Shown in pieces: positions 53,068 through 61,708 of a DNA stretch of 64,000 nt. The position numbers were made by a program, and so were the translations under genes. The DNA comes from JADJYF01 sp050186725 (GTDB lineage Bacteria; Pseudomonadota; Gammaproteobacteria; Ga0077536), in assembly GCA_050186725.1 (NCBI GenBank), contig JBFWYG010000004.1, positions 77,616-141,615 on the forward strand, given 5' to 3'. Below the pieces are notes generated by a model. The model was not told the DNA's origin. It made no database searches and worked only from the letters and a program-made list of their open reading frames with translations. Numbering within the stretch: the stretch's first letter is position 1; each line of letters opens with the position of its first letter.

Positions 53068-53580
53068 TCAGGTTCGGTCGAAGAAATCCTGGAAGCGCGG
53101 CAGGCGCGGTCCGTCCGGATCGAGTCCGCTGGCGCGATGCCAGCTGCGCTCGCGCGGCGCGCGGCGCGCGTTGTAGCGCAGCACGGCGTCCAGCATCTCC
53201 GCTTGCAGCGGCGTCTCGCCCTCGCCGTCGGCGAGCGCCTGGTCGATCAATGCCTTCACCGCCTGCAGCGCTGCGCCGACCGTGGCGTAGTCGTCGCGCG
53301 CGACGCCGGCCGCCTGCGCGACAGCTTCGCTGAGCGCCGCGGCCACGACCGGATCTCGTACTTGTGACGCCAGCGCCACCGCGAGTGCCAGGCACTCGTC
53401 CAGGCTTTCCAATTCGTAGCGCAATGCGTAGGGCGACTGCTCGGCCAGCAGCGCGAGATGGCCCAGCGCCAGGTTCGCCTGGTCGCGTGCCATGCGTTGC
53501 TCGGGCGGCAGCGCCGGCAGGATGACCTCGGCGAGCGCCTTCATCACCGACTTCAGGCGGAGATCCGGATCGGGATTCAT
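53068..53580 (-). CDS. Small helical protein, paralog 2 (LvaB/DUF6285-like?)
   Basis: 170-aa helical protein paralogous to that at 51735 (see there for the shared pattern: ALAEVILPALP, ARDQANLALGHLALLAEQ, RYELESLDECLALA, RERSWHRASG). Identity between the two is modest, so the duplication is old or both were acquired. ATG 53580 is preferred; longer readings are His/Arg-rich. Its neighbours are an OsmC gene and an SDR, and it is in one strand unit with kinase 3. Function unknown; a helper of kinase 3 is inferred from LvaB. Confidence 0.58.
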   Translation of the reverse strand: MNPDPDLRLKSVMKALAEVILPALPPEQRMARDQANLALGHLALLAEQSPYALRYELESLDECLALAVALASQVRDPVVAAALSEAVAQAAGVARDDYATVGAALQAVKALIDQALADGEGETPLQAEMLDAVLRYNARRAPRERSWHRASGLDPDGPRLPRFQDFFDRT

Positions 53581-53651
53581 CGAGATACCTCTGTTCTGCC
53601 CGTGGTGATCCGCCGCGAGGGCACGGTGGTGAAGTGCGCGGGAACGGCGGC

Positions 53652-54155
<504 letters not shown>

Positions 54156-54224
54156 CTGCGTGGGCCCTGGAAGATTGGGGTGGGTAGGCATGGTCCGGCG
54201 CGTCGTGGCAGCGCGCAAGCCCCT

Positions 54225-55424
54225 TCACCGGGACGCGTGGCGTGCGTCGCGCAGCAGTTCGCCGAGCTGGTCCATGAACACCGCCGAGCCGAAAGGCATC
54301 CAGGTCAGCACCAGGTCCTGGTGACTCTGCCCGCGCAGCGCCGCGCGGCTCGCGGTGGCGTTGTTGATGATGATGCACTTCCAGGCGTTCAGGATCTCGT
54401 AGTAGCGGATGGTGTCGAGATCGATCTCCACGCCGACGGCCTCGGCATAGGCCGCGAAGAACTCGTCGCGTGGCAGCAGGCCCGAGATCAGCAGCTCGCC
54501 GTCCTCGCGCGGCACGCCGAACAGGCGCTGCACGCTCCAAGCGAGATCCTCGTGAAAGTCGCCGAGGTGGGCGAGTTCCCAGTCCAGCACCGCGCTGAAA
54601 GCGCCGTCCGGCTCGGTGAACATGAAGTTGCCGATGCGGTAGTCGCCATGCACCACCACCGGTTGCGCGCAGACCGGCGCGTGCTCGCGCAGCCAACGCT
54701 CGACCAGCGTCACCAGCGGCTCGCGCTCGACGAGATCGTCACGCCAGACCCGCGACCACCAGTTCACCTGGCGCAGCGCCGCTTGCGTCGTGCCCGGCGC
54801 GGGCGCATCGAAATAGGAGAGTTCGTGACGACGCCAGTCGAGCCCGTGGATGCGCGCGAGGTTGGCGACGAACTGCGGCGCGAGGCGCGCTGTCCAGTGC
54901 TCGAAACGAATGCCGACGCCGGTCACGGCCCTGGCCGCGACATCGCTGGGCGCGGTGACGCCGGCGACGAAGCGTGTGACGAGACCGGGCTGGCCGAGGT
55001 GTTCGCCGTCGGCATCGACCGCATGCAAGGGCGGCACCGGCACCACGCCGGCATAGGCCGCGAGCAGCTGCGCTTCACGCCCGCGGCAGGTCTCGACGAT
55101 GCCCATCCAGGGGTCCATGCGCAGCACCAGGCGTTCCGGCGCGGCGCTCGCGGCGTGTTCGAGGGTGAAGACGAACTGCTCCTTCGAAGCGCCGCCGGTC
55201 ATGCGCGCGAGCGCGCTGATGCGCACTTCGCGCAGCCCGCGCGCGGCATACAGGCGGGTGAGCTGGGCGGCGACCTGTTCGTCGCTGCGCGCGGCGTAGG
55301 GTCCCAGGTCGCGGCGCGCGAGCTTGCGCGCCAGCACGTGGGCGATGCGGGGCTCGAGGTCCGCGCGGTTCCAGGGGTCGACGCGCGGCGGCACGCCCGC
55401 CGCTCTAGAGCTTGCCGGCGGCAC
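54225..55424 (-). CDS. APH-fold phosphotransferase 3 (LvaA-like)
   Basis: 399-aa kinase, close paralog of kinase 2: MTGGASKEQ at 75-83, Arg102 in VLRMD, catalytic loop HGDYRIGN with Asp261 and Asn266, VLDWELA with Asp281. All catalytic residues are intact. The GTG start at 55424 overlaps the upstream DUF7064-like gene by 20 bp; GTG 55394 would avoid overlap. It is followed by an OsmC gene, not directly by its small-protein partner. Kinases 2 and 3 may act on different hydroxyacyl intermediates. Confidence 0.8.
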   Translation of the reverse strand: MPPASSRAAGVPPRVDPWNRADLEPRIAHVLARKLARRDLGPYAARSDEQVAAQLTRLYAARGLREVRISALARMTGGASKEQFVFTLEHAASAAPERLVLRMDPWMGIVETCRGREAQLLAAYAGVVPVPPLHAVDADGEHLGQPGLVTRFVAGVTAPSDVAARAVTGVGIRFEHWTARLAPQFVANLARIHGLDWRRHELSYFDAPAPGTTQAALRQVNWWSRVWRDDLVEREPLVTLVERWLREHAPVCAQPVVVHGDYRIGNFMFTEPDGAFSAVLDWELAHLGDFHEDLAWSVQRLFGVPREDGELLISGLLPRDEFFAAYAEAVGVEIDLDTIRYYEILNAWKCIIINNATASRAALRGQSHQDLVLTWMPFGSAVFMDQLGELLRDARHASR

Positions 55425-56409
55425 GCAGGCGCAGCACCGTGTCCCAGAACCAGCCTTCCTGCACCTCGCCGTAGCCCACGCGACCGCCGTCGTTCACGTA
55501 GCGGTTCAGCACGTTCGGCACGCCGCAGCAGCCGTAGGGCTCCCACAGTCCGGACGCGACGGGCGTGCCCGTCACCCGGTGGGTCACGCCCCGCTCGTCG
55601 GTCAGACTGACGTCGTAGCGCGTCCCCCACATGCCGTCGCGCTGCACGGTGACCTTGCCACCGGTGCAGCCATGCACCTGTCCGTCCTGCAATACGAAGC
55701 CGTGGGCAAAAGTGTGCTGGGCATCGGCGGCGGCGGTGTAGTCCATCGACCAGATCGCATGCATGGCATAGTCCTCGCCGAAGATCGCGTGCTGCCACGC
55801 CATGGGCGCCAGTCCGCGTTCCGGCCGCACGCCCCAGGACCGGTCCATGCAGTCCACGTAATCGATGGCATGGCGCTCGCCGCGCACGACGAGCTCGCCG
55901 CGGATGCGTACCAGCTGATCGTAGTGCCCGCCATAGGCGGCGCCGAAGCCGGAGTGAGCGGTGCTTCCCGCCTGGCTCTTGCGCGTCACCGGGTCCATGC
56001 TCGCGTCGTGGATGTCGTAGGCCGGCATGATCGCGCGCGCATCCAGTTCGAAGCGCGTGTCGTCGACGCCGCTGTAGTGCAGGCGATAACGGTCTGGCCC
56101 TTCCTCGAGGTCGACCGACAAGCCGCTCGGCAGGGCGAACTTGCGGAAATCCGCAGGTGCCGGCAGCTGATGCTGGCTGTCGGAATAGAGCGCGTCGATA
56201 CGCGCGCGGCCAAGGCCGCGATAGATCTTGATGTCGCTGGTGGTCACCCCGAGTCCCGGGCGCGCGAGCACGTAGGCGCTGCCGAACAGTCCCTGCTCCG
56301 GCACCGCGAAGGGTATGTAGAGAGTTTCCGCCCAGCTGTGCCGATTGCTGGCGTCGGTCAGCGCCGCCATGGCCTCGGGGTGATAGCGCATGTCCTGGTT
56401 GGTGATCAT
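55405..56409 (-). CDS. Lipocalin-like (DUF7064/AttH-type) protein
   Basis: 334-aa soluble beta-rich protein. The DCMDRSWGVRPERG segment (about residues 190-203) is a conserved HRDxSWGxR-type motif of proteins annotated as DUF7064/DUF7065 or AttH-like lipocalins, often beside phosphotransferases in actinobacterial and proteobacterial catabolic loci. No catalytic site is known. It may bind a hydrophobic substrate. Its end overlaps kinase 3; the reductase gene ends 22 bp before its start. Family name is tentative. Confidence 0.55.
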   Translation of the reverse strand: MITNQDMRYHPEAMAALTDASNRHSWAETLYIPFAVPEQGLFGSAYVLARPGLGVTTSDIKIYRGLGRARIDALYSDSQHQLPAPADFRKFALPSGLSVDLEEGPDRYRLHYSGVDDTRFELDARAIMPAYDIHDASMDPVTRKSQAGSTAHSGFGAAYGGHYDQLVRIRGELVVRGERHAIDYVDCMDRSWGVRPERGLAPMAWQHAIFGEDYAMHAIWSMDYTAAADAQHTFAHGFVLQDGQVHGCTGGKVTVQRDGMWGTRYDVSLTDERGVTHRVTGTPVASGLWEPYGCCGVPNVLNRYVNDGGRVGYGEVQEGWFWDTVLRLRAAGKL

Positions 56410-56431
56410 CGCAAGGGTCTCCAGTGGCGGC

Positions 56432-57508
56432 TCAGTCGAGCTCCTGGCGCGAGAGTCCGTGGCTCGCGTCGAGGAACTTGTCGAAGTGGATGTTGTTCGG
56501 GGCCACGCCCAGCTCGGCCAGCACCGGTAGGGCGGCGTCGATCATGGGCGGCGGGCCGCACAGGTAGGCTTCGGTATCGTGGGTCATGAGCGCCGCGGCG
56601 GCGGCCGCCACCTGCCCGGTGACGAGGCCGCGCGCACCCTGCCACTCGGCGTCGTCCTCGGCGGCGGACAGCACGGGCACGTAGCTGAAGCCGCCGTTCC
56701 AGCGCGCGGCGAGGGCGGAAATCCGTTCCTGCGCGTAGAGATCGGCCTGCGTGCGCGCGCCGAACAGCAGCACGCAGTTGCGCCCGACGTTCCTCGCGGC
56801 GGCGGCGTCCAGCATTGACAAGAGCGGCGCGAGCCCGCTGCCGCCGGCGATGCAGATCATCGGCGCGCGACTCTCGCGCAGCCAGAAGTTGCCGGCCGGA
56901 CCGTGGGCGCGCAGGGTCAGAGTATCCAGCTGGCCGGCGAACAGGAGCTCGGTGAGCTGGCCGTCGGGTACGCGGCGCACGTAGAGGTCGACCTGGCGCG
57001 CGCCCTCGGGCGGCGGCGCGGACGCGAAGGAATAGGCCCGCGCACCGAACACCGCGTCGGTGGCGAGTTGCACGTACTGCCCGCCGTCGAAGGCCATGGG
57101 CCGATCGAACTCGAGCGTGACCTGCTGGATGTCATGGGTGAGTGCGACGCGCTGGACGATGCGCGCGCTGTAATCGCCGGCCGGGTGCAGACGCTTGCTC
57201 TCGAAGCCCGGCACGTCCAGCACGACGTCGGTCTTGGCCGCGGCCTGGCAGGCGAGGACGACGTTGGAACGCAGTTCCTCGGCCGAGAGCACGTAGGCGA
57301 AATTGGTGATCTCGCGAATCTTGCCACTCTTCAGCCGACACTTGCACGAGCCGCAGGTACCGACCGTGCAGCTGTGCGGAAAAGCGATGCCCTGGGCGAG
57401 CGCCGCCTCGAGGATCGACTGACCACGTTCCACCGCGAAGCTGACGCCCGCCGGTTCGACGCTCACCTGTGCGACGCGCTGACCAAATAACGCGGTCCAG
57501 ATCCCCAT
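56432..57508 (-). CDS. 2Fe-2S ferredoxin / FAD / NAD(P)H oxidoreductase (oxygenase reductase)
   Basis: 358-aa three-domain electron-transfer protein: plant-type [2Fe-2S] domain with Cys47, Cys52, Cys55 and Cys87, FAD domain with RAYSFAS at 157-163, NAD(P)H domain with AGGSGLAPLLSML at 221-233 and CGPPPMID near 318. This is the BenC/phenol-hydroxylase-reductase layout, supplying electrons from NAD(P)H to an oxygenase. It is the first gene of the minus-strand unit; the Rieske oxygenase at 47190, 9 kb away, lacks its own reductase, so the two may work together. A P450 or other oxygenase elsewhere is an alternative. Confidence 0.9.
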   Translation of the reverse strand: MGIWTALFGQRVAQVSVEPAGVSFAVERGQSILEAALAQGIAFPHSCTVGTCGSCKCRLKSGKIREITNFAYVLSAEELRSNVVLACQAAAKTDVVLDVPGFESKRLHPAGDYSARIVQRVALTHDIQQVTLEFDRPMAFDGGQYVQLATDAVFGARAYSFASAPPPEGARQVDLYVRRVPDGQLTELLFAGQLDTLTLRAHGPAGNFWLRESRAPMICIAGGSGLAPLLSMLDAAAARNVGRNCVLLFGARTQADLYAQERISALAARWNGGFSYVPVLSAAEDDAEWQGARGLVTGQVAAAAAALMTHDTEAYLCGPPPMIDAALPVLAELGVAPNNIHFDKFLDASHGLSRQELD

Positions 57509-57531
57509 GCCTGCCCTCCCCGCGGGCCGCC

Positions 57532-57561
57532 TTGTTCAGTTTCCAGAAGCTACCATATAGT
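57532..57561 (+). promoter_or_regulatory. Candidate sigma-70 promoter for the acyl-CoA synthetase
   Basis: TTGTTC (57532-57537), 18-bp spacer, TATAGT (57556-57561). The -10 matches five of six positions, the -35 three. It lies about 75 bp ahead of the start codon in a locally AT-rich patch. The minus-strand reductase gene could use the same area. Confidence 0.4.
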
Positions 57562-57635
57562 ACGCATGTTTACGATTCGACCAACCCGCCGGCGCGCGTG
57601 CGCGTCCGGCGTCCGCGCGAGGTGGATTGAGGCAC

Positions 57636-59192
57636 ATGTGGGTCTATCGCGAAATTCGTACGCTGGGCGACTACGTGGACTACCACGCCGCGCGTCGCGG
57701 CAGCGGAACGGCGCTGGTATTCGGTGAGCACGTCACCACCTACGCCGAACTGGCGGGCGAGACCTGGCGGGTCGCGCGCGGGCTCGAGGCCGCCGGCGTA
57801 CCGCGCGACGCGCGGGTGGTGTTTCTCGGCAAGAACTCCGACGACTTCTTCGTCGCCCTGTTCGGCACGGCCAAGCACGGCGGCTGCTTCTGCCCGCTCA
57901 ACTGGCGCCTGTCGACGCCGGAACTCGCGCGCGTGCTGGCCGATTGCGCGCCGGCCTTCGCCTTCGTCGAGGCAGAGTACGCGGCGCAGTGGGAGACGCT
58001 CGGCGCCCAGGTGCCGACCGTGATAGTGGATCGCGCCCTGGGCGCGGACGACCCCTTTCGTCGCTGGCTGGCCGACCAGGACGACGCGCCGCTGCCGCCG
58101 GTGGTGATGGAAGCTGGCGCGATCCAGCTCTACACCTCGGGCACCACGGGCGATCCTAAAGGCGTGGTCATCAGTCACGACAACTTCAACCACATGCGAC
58201 TGTGCGAGCATTTCGAGCCGGCCTACGAATGGCGGCCAGACGATCGCTTCCTGGTCGCGCTGCCCAATTTTCACCTGCTCGCCATCGGCATCTCGCTGCA
58301 GGCCGTGTACAACGGCATGGCGGTCTTGATCGAGCGCCTGTTCGACCCGGGCGCGGTGCTGCATTCGATAGCGACGCGCCGCCCGACGCTCACCGTGTTC
58401 GCACCCGCCATGCTGCAGATGCTGCTCGACCATGCGGACGCGGCGCGCACCGATTTCAGCTCACTGCGCCTCACCATGTACGCGGGTTCACCCATCTCGC
58501 TCGGGCTCATCAAGCGTTGCATCGCCGCCATGCCTTGCCAGTTCATGCAGTTCTACGGCGCGACGGAGACCTCGGGCGCGGTCACGCTGTTGCGCCCCGC
58601 CGAGCACGATCTCGAGCACGAGGACAAGCTCAAGGCCTGTGGACGCCCGCTGCCGCTCATTGATCTTCGCATCGTCGACGAGCAGGGCCGCGACGTGCCG
58701 GATGGCCAACCGGGCGAACTCTGGATCCGCTCGCCGGCGCTCGCCAGCGGCTACTGGAACAAGCCCGAGGTCACCGCCCAGGCGTTCGCGCAGGGCTGGT
58801 ACAAGAGCGGCGACATCGCGATCCGTGACGCCGAGGGCCTGTACTACATCCATGATCGCCTGAAGGACATGATCGTCTCCGGCGGCGAGAACATCTATTC
58901 CACCGAGATCGAGTCGGTGATTTCCACCCATCCGGCGGTCGCCGCGGTGGCGGTGATAGGCGTGCCGGACGAGCGCTGGGGCGAAGCGGTCAAGGCCTGC
59001 GTGGTGCTGAAGCCGGGTATGAGCGCCGACGCCGAAGAACTGCTCGAGTACTGCCGGCCGCGTCTCGCGGGTTACAAGCTGCCGAAGACCATCGACTTCC
59101 ACCCGGCCTTCCCCATGACGGGGTCCGGCAAGATCGCCAAGCGGGCGTTGCGGGCGCCCTACTGGAGCGGCGAGGATAGATCGGTCGCCTGA
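57636..59192 (+). CDS. AMP-dependent acyl-CoA synthetase (fatty-acid/alicyclic type)
   Basis: 518-aa ANL-superfamily ligase that activates a carboxylic acid to its CoA ester with ATP. The P-loop YTSGTTGDPKG is at 166-176, FYGATET near 310, YKSGDIA near 390, DRLKDMIVSGGENIYSTEIE in the C-terminal domain and the catalytic Lys in TGSGKIAKR near 502. Together with the BadHI-like genes it could activate an alicyclic or side-chain acid; the acyl-binding pocket gives no clear substrate. ATG 57636 has GAGG upstream (a TTG lies 9 bp ahead). SnoaL-like gene follows by 25 bp. Confidence 0.9.
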   Translation: MWVYREIRTLGDYVDYHAARRGSGTALVFGEHVTTYAELAGETWRVARGLEAAGVPRDARVVFLGKNSDDFFVALFGTAKHGGCFCPLNWRLSTPELARVLADCAPAFAFVEAEYAAQWETLGAQVPTVIVDRALGADDPFRRWLADQDDAPLPPVVMEAGAIQLYTSGTTGDPKGVVISHDNFNHMRLCEHFEPAYEWRPDDRFLVALPNFHLLAIGISLQAVYNGMAVLIERLFDPGAVLHSIATRRPTLTVFAPAMLQMLLDHADAARTDFSSLRLTMYAGSPISLGLIKRCIAAMPCQFMQFYGATETSGAVTLLRPAEHDLEHEDKLKACGRPLPLIDLRIVDEQGRDVPDGQPGELWIRSPALASGYWNKPEVTAQAFAQGWYKSGDIAIRDAEGLYYIHDRLKDMIVSGGENIYSTEIESVISTHPAVAAVAVIGVPDERWGEAVKACVVLKPGMSADAEELLEYCRPRLAGYKLPKTIDFHPAFPMTGSGKIAKRALRAPYWSGEDRSVA

Positions 59193-59217
59193 GCGCCATC
59201 GCATCGAGGAGTCTCCC

Positions 59218-59589
59218 GTGTCCGACAACAACGCCGTGCTCGCCCTGGTCTCGCGCTGGGCCGAGTACTACAACGACGACGTCACGCGCATGGTCGATGA
59301 ATGCTACGCGCCGGACTGCCAGGTCGAGGCCATGGGCATGGCGAAGATCGACGGCCAGCGCGCGCTGCAGAAGGTGGAGGACGCGGTGCTGGCCAAGGCG
59401 CCGAAGCGGCGCCTCGAGATCCGGCAGGTGCACGTGGCCGGCGCGGTCGCCACGGTCGAGTGCGACCTCTTGAACCCCGACAGCGGCGCCGACTGGCGCC
59501 TGCCCTTCATCGCGGTGCTCACCGTGCGCGATGGGCGCGTGGTGAGCGACCACACCTACGCGGACTGGAGTCGCTGGCCGGGATGGTGA
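59218..59589 (+). CDS. SnoaL/NTF2-like protein
   Basis: 123-aa NTF2-like protein. ALVSRWAEYYNDDVTRMVDECYAPDCQVEAMG is the typical N-terminal helix and first strand with an Asp, and GRVVSDHTYADWSRWPGW ends the sheet. Members are isomerases, hydratases, cyclases or binding proteins. The GTG start has AGGAG upstream. It belongs to the acyl-CoA synthetase unit and converges with the GST-like gene. Confidence 0.78.
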   Translation: MSDNNAVLALVSRWAEYYNDDVTRMVDECYAPDCQVEAMGMAKIDGQRALQKVEDAVLAKAPKRRLEIRQVHVAGAVATVECDLLNPDSGADWRLPFIAVLTVRDGRVVSDHTYADWSRWPGW

Positions 59590-59596
59590 ATACCGG

Positions 59597-60439
59597 CTAG
59601 AACACGACCGGCAGCACGAGGTGCTGCTGGTAGATGTAGTCGCGGTGGGCCTTCAGCCGTGGCGTCATCGCGCGCTCGATGTCCGGATCCGCATTGCGAT
59701 AAGCCGGCCGGTAGCTGGTCGCCATCGGGCACAGCTCCGGCGGCATCGGCTCCAGCAGCGCGTAGAAGCACGCCGAGTAGATGTCCAGCGCGGTGAGCGC
59801 GTCGCCGAGATAGTAGCGGCTGCCGCGCGCCGCCTGGCGCGCGAGCTGCGCGTCGAGGTTGTGCAGGATGTCGATCATGCGCGCCTTGGCATTCGCCGCC
59901 GCGGCGGGCGAATAGCCGTACTTGCCGCCGAGGGTTTGCCAGAAGGCACGTTCCGGGCTCCCCTCGGGGGCGTTGGCGAGCGCCTGGTCGGTCAGCATCA
60001 CGCGCTTGCTCCAGGCGAGTCCGTTCTCGCCGGCCAGTTCGTTGATGAGGCCGAACATGCGCACGCGCAGCTCGAAATCCTCTGGAATGAGCCGCGGCTC
60101 GGGATTCAGGCGCTCGGCGAGGTTCAGCTGATCTACCCATGACGAACGTGGCCGTTCGTCCTCCCACACCGCGACCGGCGCGCTCGACTGCGCGGTCCAG
60201 GCGATGAGCTCGCTATGACCGCCGTTGGCGCCGAAATCGGTCTCGACCGCGTCCTCGTTAGAGCAGCGCACGCAGGTATAGGGAATGCCCTTGACGTCGA
60301 ACAGGCCTTTGCAGGACTCGCGCCACGGCCCGGGGATCGCGTAGGCACCGAGGATCAGCCTGAGCCCTCCTCTGCGGCGCGCCTCGGCGAGCGTGATGTA
60401 GTCCTGCGTGATGTCGTTGAAGCCGATCTCGCGAGTCAT
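59597..60439 (-). CDS. Glutathione S-transferase-like protein
   Basis: 280-aa protein with a GST layout: an N-terminal thioredoxin-like part (LRLILGAYAIPGPWRESCKGLFDVKGIPYTCVR) and a C-terminal helical part with YYLGDALTALDIYSACFYALLEPMPPELCP, the typical all-alpha SDSYxAD-like helix. Reactive residue choice (Ser or Cys) is not clear. It may conjugate or isomerise a reactive intermediate. ATG 60439 is preceded by GGGGAGA. It is followed upstream by REP cluster D. Confidence 0.7.
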   Translation of the reverse strand: MTREIGFNDITQDYITLAEARRRGGLRLILGAYAIPGPWRESCKGLFDVKGIPYTCVRCSNEDAVETDFGANGGHSELIAWTAQSSAPVAVWEDERPRSSWVDQLNLAERLNPEPRLIPEDFELRVRMFGLINELAGENGLAWSKRVMLTDQALANAPEGSPERAFWQTLGGKYGYSPAAAANAKARMIDILHNLDAQLARQAARGSRYYLGDALTALDIYSACFYALLEPMPPELCPMATSYRPAYRNADPDIERAMTPRLKAHRDYIYQQHLVLPVVF

Positions 60440-60484
60440 GTTGGAATCTCCCCGGTGGACGAGGAGATTGTAGGCGCCGTGCAT

Positions 60485-60618
60485 GGCCGGTTGAAACCGG
60501 CCCTGCATGGGGATGCGATGCATCATTCCGCTGTTGGGCGCCGTGCGTGGCCGGTTGAAACCGGCCCTACACGGAGGCGCAATCCAGCATCTCCCTGTAG
60601 GGCGGGTTTCAACCCGCC
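60485..60618. repeat. REP-like palindrome cluster D (three units)
   Basis: Units at 60485-60506 (GGCCGGTTGAAACCGGCCCTGC, inverted), 60549-60570 (inverted) and 60597-60618 (direct, identical to units in clusters A-C). The flank GCCGTGCATGGCCG at 60478 repeats that at 17938, so the conserved unit is longer than the hairpin. It fills the 213-bp space between the GST-like and BadI-like genes. Confidence 0.87.
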
Positions 60619-60652
60619 ATTCATTTCCAGGGCATTCGTCGAAGCGTCGGAC

Positions 60653-61677
60653 TCAGCGGTAGAACTTCATGAAGTCCGGTTCGCGCTTCTCGTTCAGCGC
60701 CTTCACGCCTTCCTGCGACTCCTCGGTGTAGTAGTAGAGCCTGAGCGCCTGCATGGCGAGCTGGCCCATACCGCGGATGGACTCGGTGTCGGCGTTGAAG
60801 CTCTTCTTGGCGAGCGCGATGGCGGTCGGGCTGCGCTTGTTGATCTCATCGCACCAGCTCTGCACGGCCTCGTCGAGTTCGGCGTCCGGGTAGACGGCGT
60901 TGATGAGGCCCATCTCCAGCGCTTCCTTGGCGCTGTAGCGCTTGCACATGTACCAGATCTCGCGCGCCTTCTTCTCGCCGACCACGCGCGCCAGGTAGGC
61001 GGTGCCGAAGCCCGGGTCCACCGAACCCATCTTCGGACCGACCTGGCCGAAGATCGCGTTGTCGGAGGCGATGGTCATGTCGCACAGCGTGGCGAACACG
61101 TTGCCGCCGCCGATGGCATAGCCGCGCACCTTGGCGATGACGGGCTTCGGAATGTCGCGCAGCACGGAGTGGAATTCCTCCACCGGCATGCCGACCGCGC
61201 CACGCGCGTCGTTGTTGCCGTACTGCCCGCCGGCGTGATCGGACTGGTCACCGCCGGTGCAGAAGGCCTTGCCGCCCGCGCCGGTGAAGATGATCGAGCC
61301 GATGTCCTTGTCCCAGCCGGCGAGCTGGAAGGCGTCCAGCAGCTCGACGATGGTGCGCGGNNNNNNNNNNNNNNNNNNNNNNNNNNNNNNNNNNNNNNNN
61401 NNNNNNNNNNNNNNNNNNNNNNNNNNNNNNNNNNNNNNNNNNNNNNNNNNNNNNNNNNNNCGTGATCGGACTGGTCACCGCCGGTGCAGAAGGCCTTGCC
61501 GCCCGCGCCGGTGAAGATGATCGAGCCGATGTCCTTGTCCCAGCCGGCGAGCTGGAAGGCGTCCAGCAGCTCGACGATGGTGCGCGGCCGAAAGGCGTTG
61601 TACTTGGCCGGGCGGTTGATGGTGATGGTCGCGGTGCGACCCTTTCGCTCGAGAATGATGTCCTGGTAGTCGCTCAT
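60653..61677 (-). CDS. badI: BadI-like 2-ketocyclohexanecarboxyl-CoA hydrolase (crotonase fold)
   Basis: Crotonase-fold enzyme. When the false gap and one copy of the 127-bp duplication are removed, the frame is continuous: 265 residues, close to BadI (about 260). Diagnostic segments are NRPAKYNAFR, AFCTGGDQSDH, PKPVIAKVRGYAIGGGNV, NAIFGQVGPKMGSVDPGFGT, VVGEKKAREIWYMCKRYS and GVKALNEKREPDFMKFY, which match BadI of Rhodopseudomonas palustris much more closely than general enoyl-CoA hydratases (MenB is the nearest alternative). It would hydrolytically open a 2-ketocyclohexane-CoA ring to a dicarboxylyl-CoA. It is 31 bp after the BadH-like SDR. Confidence 0.85.
61234..61587. repeat. 127-bp exact direct repeat around false gap (assembly artefact)
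   Basis: Bases 61234-61360 and 61461-61587 are identical. They are the two unmerged ends of overlapping contigs, with 100 N inserted between. The repeat is inside the BadI-like gene and restoring one copy repairs the frame. Confidence 0.93.
61361..61460. other. False assembly gap (100 N)
   Basis: See the 127-bp repeat around it: no sequence is missing here. Confidence 0.9.
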
Positions 61678-61708
61678 GGCTTGCAGTCCCGTGTGTCGAA
61701 TTCTTGAA

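Noticed and set aside
61234..61587. Direct repeat as target-site duplication or mobile element scar
   Set aside because: 127 bp is far too long for a target duplication, there is only N between, and the gene is restored by collapsing it.
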